A DNA stretch of 8,135 nt, taken from the NCBI GenBank assembly GCA_934725855.1, contig CAKVCL010000061.1:1-8135 (forward strand), written 5' to 3'. Every line of letters starts with the position of its first letter. Within the stretch, counting starts at the first letter, position 1. This DNA is from an uncultured Cellulosilyticum sp. Lineage in GTDB: Bacteria > Bacillota > Clostridia > Lachnospirales > Cellulosilyticaceae. The notes below the pieces were generated by a model, which saw only the letters and a program-made list of their open reading frames with translations, searched no databases and had not been told where the DNA came from. The position numbers and the translations under genes are program-made. Shown here one piece after another: positions 1 through 6,231 of this stretch.

Positions 1-91
1 CGTTTTATGATTATTTTAGTAAGGTAACGATATCACATGATTGGAGCTTATTCTACTTGTAAATTTAACTAGCACAATCCGTAAAATAGCA
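1..91. other. Flank downstream of the group II intron, no gene seen
   Basis: This is the 3' exon side of the intron as read on the minus strand. I see no open frame, strong hairpin or repeat in these bases. Before the intron arrived it should have continued directly from the terminator T-tract at 5402-5411. What gene lies beyond the window edge cannot be told from here. Confidence 0.5.
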
Positions 92-120
92 ATCGAGTAG
101 AAGGGGATTTTAAATAATCA
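92..120 (-). ncRNA. Degenerate intron domain VI and 3' splice end
   Basis: Read on the minus strand from domain V, this is TGATTATTTAAAATCCCC followed by TTCTACTCGAT. IIC introns normally have a substantial domain VI hairpin here, whose 3' strand ends in a sequence like this one. Only a 4-bp stem (GATT/AATC) can be drawn. The purine-rich 5' strand expected to pair with AAATCCCCTTCT is absent, so I infer a small deletion. The exact 3' splice point is a guess to within a few bases. Confidence 0.45.
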
Positions 121-156
121 CACCACCGTGCGTACCGTTCGGTACACGGCGGTTCA
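121..156 (-). ncRNA. Group II intron domain V
   Basis: Domain V is the catalytic hairpin that holds the active-site metal ions for splicing. On the minus strand ACCGCCGTG pairs with CACGGTGGT over 9 bp, including the G-U wobble expected opposite the catalytic triad, here CGC. A two-base CG bulge on the 3' strand and a short upper stem (TACC/GGTA) with a small loop complete the standard 34-36-nt domain. The CGC triad rather than AGC supports class C. The loop reads GAAC, not a strict GNRA. The helix itself looks intact, so the visible damage to the intron lies elsewhere. Confidence 0.9.
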
Positions 157-162
157 ATCAAC

Positions 163-866
163 TTAACAAGTAACACACCTTGCGGTGTAATAATCTAACA
201 TTGAGACTAGTCCAAATCGGGTTAGTCTCTCTTTATTTATGGCAAAGTTCATAGTACTTCTTTGACATACACAGGCAATCCTTGCACCTGTGTATGCTGT
301 TTTCCACGCTATGTCTTTATCAATACCTAGTTTTATTAGATTCTTCGCTCTATTTTGCGGTGTTCTCCAATGCTTTCATATACACATACGTAATCGGTAG
401 CGGATATGCTTATCCATTTCTCTGCATAAATATTTCATACTTCCGATTTTAAAGTAGTTTATCCACCCTCTAATGAGCTGATTTAATTTCGTCACCTTAT
501 AACTATTCTCCGCACCCAAACTTCTGCATGTAAGTTGTTTCGTTCTTACTTTGAATTTTGCAACTGATTTTATATGTGGTTTTGCTTTATACTGATGTGC
601 TTGTCTGTCAAAGTAAAATCCAAACCCAAGATATTTCAACCCTTGTGGTCTATCTATTTTACTTTTTGTCATGTTTACTTTCAGCCCTAGTTTCTCCTCA
701 ATAAACCTTGTAAGATTTCTCATTACTCGCTTTGCTGACATTTCACTTCTGACCATGATTATACAGTCATCTGCATATCGGACAAACTTCAGTCCTCTTT
801 TCTCCATCTCTTTATCTAACTCATTAAGCATGATGTTGGCTAATAATGGTGATAGATTTCCTCCTT
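163..866 (-). pseudogene. ltrA: Group II intron reverse transcriptase/maturase, C-terminal half, with a TGA nonsense codon
   Basis: This is the second half of the intron-encoded protein (reverse transcription plus maturase help in splicing). The open frame begins at the RIT junction with GGNLSPLLANIMLNELD. It contains the polymerase active site FVRYADDCIIM, a LKYLGFGFYF block and the maturase (domain X) stretch LIRGWINYFKIGSMKYLC. At 376-378 an in-frame TGA stands where the family has tryptophan (RMCI-W-K). Beyond it the same frame runs on for about 70 sensible residues, including KNLIKLGI, AYTGARIACVC and SMLDYY, to a TAA at 163-165. No endonuclease domain follows, as usual for class C. Tryptophan is encoded by TGG elsewhere (GWINYF), so recoding is unlikely. 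The matching N-terminal half is at 4327-4913. Confidence 0.9.
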
Positions 867-947
867 ATGCAAAGAAACAGACTATGCAAAGTAAGTTGCT
901 GTATCTCCCATAAACAAAAGTTTTATATCTGCTTTACTTTGCATAGT
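865..947. repeat. Left-end recombinase site cluster of the RIT element
   Basis: Three copies of one motif lie here. The outermost is TTATGCAAAG (865-874), then ACTATGCAAAGTAA (881-894) in the same orientation, then its exact reverse complement (934-947). The ATGCAAAG cores of the first two are 16 bp apart. The two inner copies form a perfect 14-bp inverted pair spanning 67 bp. By analogy with tyrosine recombinase att sites, the outermost copy would be the strand-exchange arm and the inner ones accessory binding sites. That role is inference. Confidence 0.85.
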
Positions 948-957
948 ATTCTTTCTG

Positions 958-1968
958 TTATAAATCAGATAACCATTCCATCAGATCGTTATTTTCGCTC
1001 CAATCCGGTAGATTAGAATCTACCAAATCAGGATAGGCATTCTCCAATGCTTTCCGTTTGAGTTCAGCATCAGCTCTGGCATAGATTTCAGTGGTTTTGA
1101 TATCACTGTGTCCCAGAAAATCACGGATATAGATTAAATTTACCCCTGCCTGAAGCAGATGGACTGCCTTGGAATGCCGAAGCATATGGCATCTTACTTT
1201 TTCCGGTACTTTATCTGATACTTCGTGCGCCATTACAGCATATTTGTTTACCACATAGGCAACACCTTCCTTGGAAAGCTTGTTATGCTGTTTATTCGTA
1301 AAAAGAGGGTAGTCGGTTTTGTGTGCCTGCCCCAGCCTGTTTTCAAAGATATATGCTTCTACAAGTGTGGCTGTATTCTTCATAATGGGTACCCGGCGTG
1401 TTTTGTTACCTTTTCCAGTAATTATCAGCACAGGATTGCTCCCAGGGATAAAATCTTTCACAGAAAGATCTATTATCTCCTGTACTCTTGCACCACTGTC
1501 ATACATCAGACTTATGAGCGTAAGATCTCGTCGTCCCTGAGATGTTGTTTTATCCGGCTGCTCCAGCAGAATCTTTATTCCTTCCGGAGACAAATGTTCT
1601 ACTATAGTCTGTCGTTTCTTCTTCACTGGGATGGCAAGCACTTTCTGATAGTGATACAAGGATTCCGGTGATTCTGCTTGTGCATATCGAAAAAAGGAAT
1701 GAATTGCTGTTAGTCTTAGATTCCTCGTGGAGATGGAGCTTTTCCGCTCTGTTTCCAGCCAGTTCAAAAACCCAGTAATCAGTTCTGGGGACAGCTTCTT
1801 CATAGTAAGTTTTTCGATTGGAATCACTTCTTCCTGCTCACAGAAAAGCAGGAGCAGTTTAAAAGTATCCCTATAGGATTTGATGGTATTTTTACTGACA
1901 TTTCTCTGTAAAGGGAGATAGTCAGACAGGAAAGAGGTAAGGTGTATAGAGAAATCAGTCGGTTTCAT
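958..1968 (-). CDS. ritC: RIT tyrosine recombinase, third gene (RitC-type)
   Basis: This is a site-specific DNA recombinase of the phage-integrase family, 336 residues. Residues about 8-110 form the core-binding (SAM-like) domain and about 125-310 the catalytic domain. All active-site residues are present: R161 (SGARVQE), K186 (TGKGNKTRR), H261 and R264 (HMLRH), H287 (LGHSD) and nucleophile Y296 (TEIYARAD). It resembles XerC/XerD and single-subunit integrases most closely of the three. The ATG at 1966-1968 overlaps the end of the preceding gene by 14 bp, with GGAGG about 9 bases upstream, so the two are probably translationally coupled. It is the last gene of the trio, and its TAA lies 11 bp from the innermost left-end repeat. 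The symbol follows the usual RIT order rather than a search. Confidence 0.92.
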   Translation of the reverse strand: MKPTDFSIHLTSFLSDYLPLQRNVSKNTIKSYRDTFKLLLLFCEQEEVIPIEKLTMKKLSPELITGFLNWLETERKSSISTRNLRLTAIHSFFRYAQAESPESLYHYQKVLAIPVKKKRQTIVEHLSPEGIKILLEQPDKTTSQGRRDLTLISLMYDSGARVQEIIDLSVKDFIPGSNPVLIITGKGNKTRRVPIMKNTATLVEAYIFENRLGQAHKTDYPLFTNKQHNKLSKEGVAYVVNKYAVMAHEVSDKVPEKVRCHMLRHSKAVHLLQAGVNLIYIRDFLGHSDIKTTEIYARADAELKRKALENAYPDLVDSNLPDWSENNDLMEWLSDL

Positions 1969-2935
1969 AGGAGAAGCCCTCCATTTCCGGAATGATGTCC
2001 TTATAGCACTTTTCTAGTTTCATCCGGATATCTGGAAAGACATCCGCCGTCCATCTGAGATAGTATGCTGTTTCGGTAAAAGTCTGGTGCCCCAGATAAG
2101 TGCGCATCATGGGAATCAATACCATGAGATCCCGATCCTGTCTGGCCCATTCTTTTAGACGGTAAACACAGTAAGTATGTCGAAAGTCATGGACTCTCGG
2201 TCCGTTACCACTGTGTGAGATACCTGCCTTCCAGAGAAAGCGTCTGAAATTTTTATATATATTTCCTACAGTCATGGGCTTTCCTTCATACCCCGGGAAA
2301 AAGTAGTTTTCAGATTCTGGGAAAGGATGAACCTGTTCTGTATACTTACGAAGTCTCAAGAGCATGGATTCCGGCATCGGCACCAGACGGTTGTTATGGT
2401 TCTTTGAATCACGTATGGTCAACACACCTCGATTCAGGTCAACATCCCCGACTGTCAGCAATCGTGCTTCTGAACAGCGCAATCCGCAAGAAAGGAGCAG
2501 TCTGAAAAACTCCGGCATAATCAGATGTCGGTAAGGAACACTTGAACAGTAGTTGCATTTATCCGTTTCAGCAAAAAATCTCCGCAGTTCGTCTGGTGTA
2601 TAAATGTGTGGCACATACTGTTGTCCTGCGGGATAGTAATTCTTTGGAAGTATCCATAATCGGATCCCGATGCTGCTTAGATACTTTGAAAACTGCCGTA
2701 TAACAGAAGCTCGGGAACAGTGATTTGCAGCTGTTTCATGCATTGTTTTGAAACACCAGCCGGTTACGGCTTCCTTGGAAAGGGTATCTGTTTCAGGATA
2801 ATGTACTGCAAGGTATTTATCAAAGCGTCCCAGAATTCCCGGTTCGGAATTATATTTGAACCCGACAGAACGTTTGAGTAAGATAAAATCTCTCATTTGT
2901 GTTTTAAATGGTCCTATGAAAACCAGTTCAGCCAA
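1955..2935 (-). CDS. ritB: RIT tyrosine recombinase, second gene (RitB-type)
   Basis: This is a phage-integrase family recombinase of 326 residues, the middle member of the trio. The N-terminal about 110 residues are the core-binding domain (KTQMRDFILLKRSVG onward). The catalytic domain has R153 (CGLRCSEARLL), K178 (RDSKNHNNRLVPM), H249 and R252 (VHDFRH), H283 (LGHQ) and a nucleophile taken as Y292 (TETAYYLRW), nine residues after the histidine as in its two partners. The start is TTG at 2933-2935, inside the last codons of ritA, giving an 8-bp overlap. A textbook Shine-Dalgarno AGGAGGTGA lies 6 bases upstream, which decides this start. The weak start codon with a maximal ribosome site suggests its level is set relative to ritA by coupling. 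Confidence 0.92.
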   Translation of the reverse strand: MAELVFIGPFKTQMRDFILLKRSVGFKYNSEPGILGRFDKYLAVHYPETDTLSKEAVTGWCFKTMHETAANHCSRASVIRQFSKYLSSIGIRLWILPKNYYPAGQQYVPHIYTPDELRRFFAETDKCNYCSSVPYRHLIMPEFFRLLLSCGLRCSEARLLTVGDVDLNRGVLTIRDSKNHNNRLVPMPESMLLRLRKYTEQVHPFPESENYFFPGYEGKPMTVGNIYKNFRRFLWKAGISHSGNGPRVHDFRHTYCVYRLKEWARQDRDLMVLIPMMRTYLGHQTFTETAYYLRWTADVFPDIRMKLEKCYKDIIPEMEGFSYETD

Positions 2936-4163
2936 GGCGGATCACCTCCTCGAAATCCAGAGGGCATTCTGCCAAATGTGCCATATCTACTTTAAGATAT
3001 ACAGCTGTTGAATTCGTATCCAGATGACCCATAATGTCAGAGATAACCGGGAGCGATGTATCTTTTTCAAGAAGCACGCTTGCCATGGTATGGCGCAGGC
3101 TGTGCATCCCACGACGCTTGCCTGATACAGGAATATGAGCTTTTTCCATATATGTTTTTATCAACTGATTCAGATGGTCACCTTCTGAAAAAGGCAGAAA
3201 TGGTGCCATGTGGCGGACAAAAATATAGGGACTATCAACTTTAGGCCTTCCGTATTTCAGGTAGTCGATCACAGCCCATCCAACATCCGGCACAAGCGGG
3301 AACTCCATAGGTTGTTTCGTTTTTGACTGAACAAAACAGAGTTTCTTTTCTGCCCAGTTAAAGTTTTCAAAACAAAGACTTTTGATATCAGCACAACGAA
3401 GACCGAGCCGACATGCAATGAGTATGATGGCATAATCCCTTTTCCCTTTAGGGCTTCCACGGTCAATGGCGCCAATGAGCTGCTTTAATTCTTCATGTGT
3501 CCATACAGAAGGAATAGCTGTCTGCTTACGCGCTTTTACCATTGGCATCTCGGCAGCGAAATCAACTGTAATAACGTCTTCCTGATACAGAAAACGGAAA
3601 AATGCACGCAAAGAACAAATATGCTGCTCTACTGTTTTGTAAGTAAATCCGGCCAGTGTACGGATGTAAGAATAGATGACTTTCAGTGTAATTGTACTAA
3701 AATCCGCCATATCATGTGCTTCCAGATAGTCCATCATGTAGGAAGACTGCTTCACGTAATGATCTGTAGTCACCTGGGAATAGCCTTTCTCCTCACAATA
3801 CTTTTGGAAACGTTGTTGCATCTCCAAAAAGAATGGCTCGGTCAGAAGTTCTTTGTGCTTCATGTAACGTCGAAGCACAGCACGATGAAGCTGAAAATCA
3901 CCAACCATGCGGATAACACGTAGTTCCTGAGTTTCTTTCTGTGGAAGTGTCCTTGCAAAATCATCTTGAGTAATGCCGAAGAATTCTCGTACAAAGTCTA
4001 TACCGAGTTGTTCGGTGTAGTAGCTTTCACCACGATCTTCCGCAAAAGCCATTAGTTGGTTCCATCGCCTACGGTAAAAGGTCATACTTCCTTTAGTATA
4101 ACCAAGCCGTAGGAGCTCCTGATCCAGTTCAGAAATCAGGTCGGGTAAATATTTTTTATCCAT
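2928..4163 (-). CDS. ritA: RIT tyrosine recombinase, first gene (RitA-type)
   Basis: This is the first and longest recombinase of the trio (411 residues), consistent with RitA. It has an extra N-terminal helical segment (about 1-110), then a core-binding domain (about 112-213), then the catalytic domain with R256 (GLRCADI), K281 (QSKTKQP), H354 and R357 (GMHSLRH), H380 (IMGH) and Y389 (TAVYLKV). The complete R-K-H-R-H-Y set implies an active DNA strand-exchange enzyme, presumably acting with RitB and RitC on the end repeats. The ATG at 4161-4163 has GGAGG 6 bases upstream. It heads a three-gene operon with no gaps, and its promoter must lie in the 141 bp between it and the element's right end. 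The precise job of each of the three recombinases is not settled to my knowledge. Confidence 0.93.
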   Translation of the reverse strand: MDKKYLPDLISELDQELLRLGYTKGSMTFYRRRWNQLMAFAEDRGESYYTEQLGIDFVREFFGITQDDFARTLPQKETQELRVIRMVGDFQLHRAVLRRYMKHKELLTEPFFLEMQQRFQKYCEEKGYSQVTTDHYVKQSSYMMDYLEAHDMADFSTITLKVIYSYIRTLAGFTYKTVEQHICSLRAFFRFLYQEDVITVDFAAEMPMVKARKQTAIPSVWTHEELKQLIGAIDRGSPKGKRDYAIILIACRLGLRCADIKSLCFENFNWAEKKLCFVQSKTKQPMEFPLVPDVGWAVIDYLKYGRPKVDSPYIFVRHMAPFLPFSEGDHLNQLIKTYMEKAHIPVSGKRRGMHSLRHTMASVLLEKDTSLPVISDIMGHLDTNSTAVYLKVDMAHLAECPLDFEEVIRLG

Positions 4164-4217
4164 AAAGTACCTCCGATATGATAATTCTGAGAATTTCTCT
4201 CACGAATATCTTCGGAG
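4164..4217 (-). promoter_or_regulatory. ritA leader with overlapping small palindromes
   Basis: Just upstream of the ritA ribosome site lie two overlapping 11-bp palindromes, ATTCTGAGAAT (4184-4194) and GAGAATTTCTC (4189-4199). A related ATTCTCAG occurs at 4259-4266. They could be an operator for repression of the recombinase operon. I do not see a convincing -35/-10 pair. The innermost right-end repeat (4218-4231) is adjacent, so recombinase binding might also repress its own promoter. All of this is inference. Confidence 0.3.
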
Positions 4218-4299
4218 ACTATGCAAAGTAATACAATTAAAAATTGCTTAAATACAGTATTCTCAGTATTTACTTTGCATAGTTACTTACTTTGCATAA
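4218..4299. repeat. Right-end recombinase site cluster of the RIT element
   Basis: This is the mirror image of the left end. ACTATGCAAAGTAA (4218-4231) is followed by its reverse complement TTACTTTGCATAGT (4270-4283), then the outer copy TTACTTTGCATAAG (4287-4300). The inner pair spans 66 bp, against 67 bp at the left end. The two outward copies are 17 bp apart at their cores, against 16 bp. The perfect 14-bp identity of four copies and the matched spacing show functional constraint or recent duplication. Confidence 0.85.
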
Positions 4300-4333
4300 G
4301 GAGGGTTATGCAAAGCTTAGCATAACCCTCCTT
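4298..4333. repeat. Extra palindromic piece at the RIT right junction
   Basis: AAGGAGGGTTATGC (4298-4311) and GCATAACCCTCCTT (4320-4333) are perfect 14-bp inverted arms around an 8-base centre. Read differently, GGAGGG (4300-4305) is followed by the element's left terminus TTATGCAAAG (4306-4315), a one-mismatch right terminus CTTAGCATAA (4316-4325) and CCCTCC (4326-4331). So 4290-4315 has the form expected of joined element ends: two inverted 10-bp arms around a 6-bp spacer. It may be a scar of an earlier or second element, or part of the element's true end. Confidence 0.8.
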
Positions 4334-4913
4334 GTGGTGTTCCAACTATAGAATCTTCATATTCACAATCGATCATAATCCCACTTACTAAGAACTTCCT
4401 AACTATTGAGATTACATCTCCATCTTTAATCGTTCTACCTATAATAGTCATGAGTTTATCGTGGTTTACCGTATCAAAGAATTTTTCTAAATCAATGTCA
4501 ACTATCCAGTTATTATCTTCATTCATCATACCTAATGCTGTCATGATTGCTTGCTGCGCACATCTATTAAGTCGAAACCCATAGCTATGGTCATGAAATT
4601 GTTTCTCATAGATTGGTGTTAACACCTGAGCTATGGCTTGTTGTACGAATCGGTCTGTTACTGTCGGTACTCCTAAGTTTCTGATACCACCATCTGGTTT
4701 TGGTATCTCCACCCTACGCACTGGTTGAGGTTTATATTTCCTTGTCCTCATCTGTTCCTTGAGTTCTTCACCATTCTTTTCAAGGTACTTCTTGAGTTCT
4801 GTGTACTTCATTCCGTCCACTCCCTCTGCACCTTTGTTTCGTACTACTTGTAGATATGCCTTATTGAGATTATCTCTAGACAATATCTGTTCCATTAGAT
4901 TATTTATGTTCAT
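4327..4913 (-). pseudogene. ltrA: Group II intron reverse transcriptase, N-terminal half, cut at the GTPQGG motif
   Basis: This is the N-terminal half of the intron-encoded reverse transcriptase. It has the RT fingers and palm motifs in order: GAEGVDGM, RRVEIPKPDGG, RNLGVPTVTDRFVQQA, SYGFRLNRCAQQA and the first catalytic aspartate block WIVDIDLEKFFDTVNHDKL. It ends at GTPQGG, where the RIT element begins, and stops after two foreign residues (LC). I chose the ATG at 4911-4913 because GGAAAGGAAA precedes it at proper distance and the protein then starts MNINNLMEQILS. An in-frame GTG at 4958 would add 15 residues. The family usually has FRPNR where this has FRLNR, a possible further decay. Together with 163-866 it makes about 430 residues, the normal length. 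Confidence 0.92.
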
Positions 4914-5401
4914 GCGTTGTTTCCTTTCCGCCTCGCTTGATTTGACCATCCTTTTCACGATTGGATACGGCAGATGTTGTCATTTCTGCAACACGAGACA
5001 TACTTCAACTGATTGATTGTTCACCCCTTCGCTCCATTTCCATTACAGAAACTTCTTTACTACTATGGGCTCGGCTGACTTCTAACAGTTCGTTGTTACT
5101 CGGCTAATGAAACCGCTGTGAGACCTCCCCGTTTAAGGTGCGAGCTCTTTCCCCTCATCTATCCGCCGCATTTACTCTACTCCTACAAACATGGTAGTTA
5201 TTAGACTTCATTGCTTTTTGCCAACTTATCTCTCAGAGTCTAGCCTTATATGCGATTTCTGTTTGTCGGACCAAGGGTTTGCCTACAGCTTCCTTCAGAT
5301 TCCACCTCACGGTGAACACCCTTGCTGTTCAGCTATGTGCTTCCCACTACCTGGGCACACAGGGATTTTCACCCATTAGAGCCCGCCCATGGCGGGCAAA
5401 C
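4914..5401 (-). ncRNA. Group II intron 5' structured RNA (domains I to IV)
   Basis: This 488-base stretch holds no protein gene. It is the 5' ribozyme part of the intron. Read on the minus strand it starts GTTTGCCCGCCATGGGCGGGC, continues with ATGGGTGAAAATCCC, and includes several local hairpins such as CCACCTCACGGTGG on the plus strand near 5301-5314. Further downstream CCTTAAACGGGGAGGTCTC (plus-strand complement near 5121-5139) is a run I recall from related class C introns. Short open frames on either strand here are accidental. Exon-binding sequences cannot be fixed by eye. Confidence 0.75.
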
Positions 5402-5429
5402 AAAAAAGAAAGCCAACCCGAAGGTTGGC
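5402..5429 (-). terminator. Rho-independent terminator of the methyltransferase gene, intron target
   Basis: On the minus strand GCCAACC, loop TTCG, GGTTGGC is a perfect 7-bp stem with a stable tetraloop, followed at once by TTTCTTTTTT. It lies 68 bases after the methyltransferase stop. The group II intron begins at the very end of the T-tract, matching the known preference of class C introns for terminator stems. It therefore doubles as the intron's 5' exon recognition element. Confidence 0.9.
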
Positions 5430-5497
5430 ATATAAATTGACTATTTGTTTGACTGAAAATTATATCTGTAATTATTTTAAACCAAAGAGTTAAGGAA

Positions 5498-6061
5498 TTA
5501 TTTTCTCCATATACTTCTTATAAATTTTCTTTGATTTACTTCATATATCTTTTTATGTTCTAATTTATAGCTATCTAAGTATATAAAATCATTTTCTTTC
5601 AATATATCTGATTCAGTAATATTAGGATTATCATTTGGCATCTCACTAAAGCCATTAACCCATAGAATACCACCTTTATTAATATTGTTCATCAAGTTAC
5701 TATATAGTTGTGGTTTTAATCTATAATGATTAATTATAATTGCTTCAAATTTATTTAAATTATTGAGACTAGTATCTTTTGATAAGTCTACTAACTTTGT
5801 TTCAATTTCAAGAGCTTCTTCTTTTGCAAAATAGCTTAACCTTTTTAAGGCTTCTTCACAAAAATCTATAGCAAATACTTTATAGCCTAACCTTGCTAAA
5901 TAAATAGCATTTCTTCCATCACCACAAGCAATATCTAGCACTTTTCCTTTCTTGGGAAAATATCTGATGTCATTCTCTAAACACTTTTCATGTATCATAA
6001 TATTTAATTTTCTTTCTTTAAATCGTGCATTCCACCAGTCATTATCACCCATATATTTCAC
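5498..6061 (-). CDS. SAM-dependent class I methyltransferase
   Basis: This is a 187-residue Rossmann-fold methyltransferase, full length for the small TehB/UbiE-like group. Motif I, VLDIACGDGRN (41-51), is the SAM-binding loop. The AIDF segment gives acidic D66 for the ribose hydroxyls, VDLS (91-94) fits motif III, FEAIIINHY (105-113) sits where motif IV lies, and NKGGILWVNG (128-137) fits the following strand. There is no signal peptide or membrane segment, so it acts in the cytoplasm. The substrate cannot be told. The start is GTG at 6059-6061 because AAAGAGGAG lies about 9 bases upstream; the ATG three codons later would be too far away. The gene is clearly more AT-rich than the recombinase genes. 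It looks single-gene, with its own terminator at 5402-5429. Confidence 0.88.
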   Translation of the reverse strand: MKYMGDNDWWNARFKERKLNIMIHEKCLENDIRYFPKKGKVLDIACGDGRNAIYLARLGYKVFAIDFCEEALKRLSYFAKEEALEIETKLVDLSKDTSLNNLNKFEAIIINHYRLKPQLYSNLMNNINKGGILWVNGFSEMPNDNPNITESDILKENDFIYLDSYKLEHKKIYEVNQRKFIRSIWRK

Positions 6062-6097
6062 TTTTATATTTCTCCTCTTTCTTTATAACTAACTTTA

Positions 6098-6114
6098 GGC
6101 GTTTGCAAAACGCC
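6098..6114. promoter_or_regulatory. Palindrome upstream of the methyltransferase gene
   Basis: GGCGTTT (6098-6104) and AAACGCC (6108-6114) form a perfect 7-bp inverted repeat around GCA, 37 bases upstream of the methyltransferase start. It could be a repressor operator, a leader hairpin, or the end of the adjacent insertion sequence. No good promoter for the methyltransferase is obvious; TTGCAA and TATAAA on the minus strand are only 15 bp apart. Confidence 0.35.
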
Positions 6115-6154
6115 ACAAGACACATAAATACGGCATATTTTTGCTTCAAAAACA

Positions 6155-6228
6155 AATAACTCCTCACTGGATATGGTATAATAGAGTTGACAAAAAACTA
6201 AAAACCGTTACCCAAGAAAGGAGTTATT
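6155..6228 (+). promoter_or_regulatory. Transposase promoter and a hairpin that can mask its ribosome site
   Basis: An extended -10 box TGGTATAAT (6174-6182) gives a probable start near 6189; no good -35 is seen. AATAACTCCT (6155-6164) is a perfect 10-bp complement of AGGAGTTATT (6219-6228), which contains most of the Shine-Dalgarno AAAGGAG (6217-6223). A transcript from the native promoter would lack the upstream arm. One reading in from outside would carry it and hide the ribosome site. Such a layout is known for other insertion sequences, where it limits transposase made from impinging transcription. Confidence 0.5.
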
Positions 6229-6231
6229 ATA

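Larger units (their letters stand above)
865..4299 (-). mobile_element. RIT element (Recombinase In Trio), three tyrosine recombinases
   Basis: RIT elements are defined by three adjacent, overlapping tyrosine recombinase genes in fixed order with no other cargo, bounded by inverted repeats. All of that is visible here: genes of 411, 326 and 336 codons overlapping by 8 and 14 bp, and 10-bp termini TTATGCAAAG (865-874) and CTTTGCATAA (4290-4299). Multiple internal copies of the same motif occur at each end. The host gene reads continuously when the insert is removed (CAAGGAGG from the right, GGAGGAAAT from the left). CCTCCTT occurs on both sides (860-866 and 4327-4333), as expected of a crossover sequence. 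The true right boundary may be 4326 instead, because extra end-like DNA follows. All three enzymes look intact, so the element may be active. Confidence 0.9.
92..5401 (-). mobile_element. Group II intron (class C-like), interrupted by a RIT element and probably inactive
   Basis: Read on the minus strand, the 5' end is placed at 5401, where GTTTGCCCGCC begins right after a terminator T-tract and folds with GGGCGGGC into the first helix. The 3' end is placed near 92, after CTACTCGAT. Between them are structured intron RNA (about 4914-5401), a split reverse transcriptase gene, a clear domain V (121-156) and a short domain VI. The domain V triad reads CGC, and the position just behind a terminator hairpin fits IIC introns, which use such hairpins as targets. 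Without the inserted element the intron would be about 1.85 kb, a normal size. Both exact ends are inferred from motifs and from memory of related introns. The 5' GTTTG differs from the usual GTGCG. Confidence 0.85.

Noticed and set aside
376..378. TGA read as tryptophan by an alternative code
   Set aside because: Tryptophan is TGG elsewhere in the same protein (GWINYF), and TGA is used as the real stop of ritA and ritB.
671..913. Plus-strand open frame of 80 codons
   Set aside because: It lies opposite the reverse transcriptase and crosses the RIT junction; its sequence has no family resemblance.
865..947. Possible CRISPR or short repeat array
   Set aside because: The copies alternate in orientation and are few; they are recombinase sites at the element end, with no spacers of regular length.
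1225..1671. Plus-strand open frames opposite ritC
   Set aside because: They are antisense shadows of a well-supported recombinase gene, with no ribosome site or recognisable motif.
3495..3923. 142-codon plus-strand frame opposite ritA
   Set aside because: Cysteine- and histidine-rich with no coherent pattern; explained by the antisense of ritA.
958..4163. Tn554-type transposon (TnpA, TnpB, TnpC)
   Set aside because: Tn554 has two tyrosine recombinases plus a small non-recombinase TnpC; here all three proteins carry the full tyrosine recombinase active site.
5191..5379. Plus-strand frame in the intron 5' region
   Set aside because: The stretch is structured intron RNA on the other strand, and no protein family is suggested.
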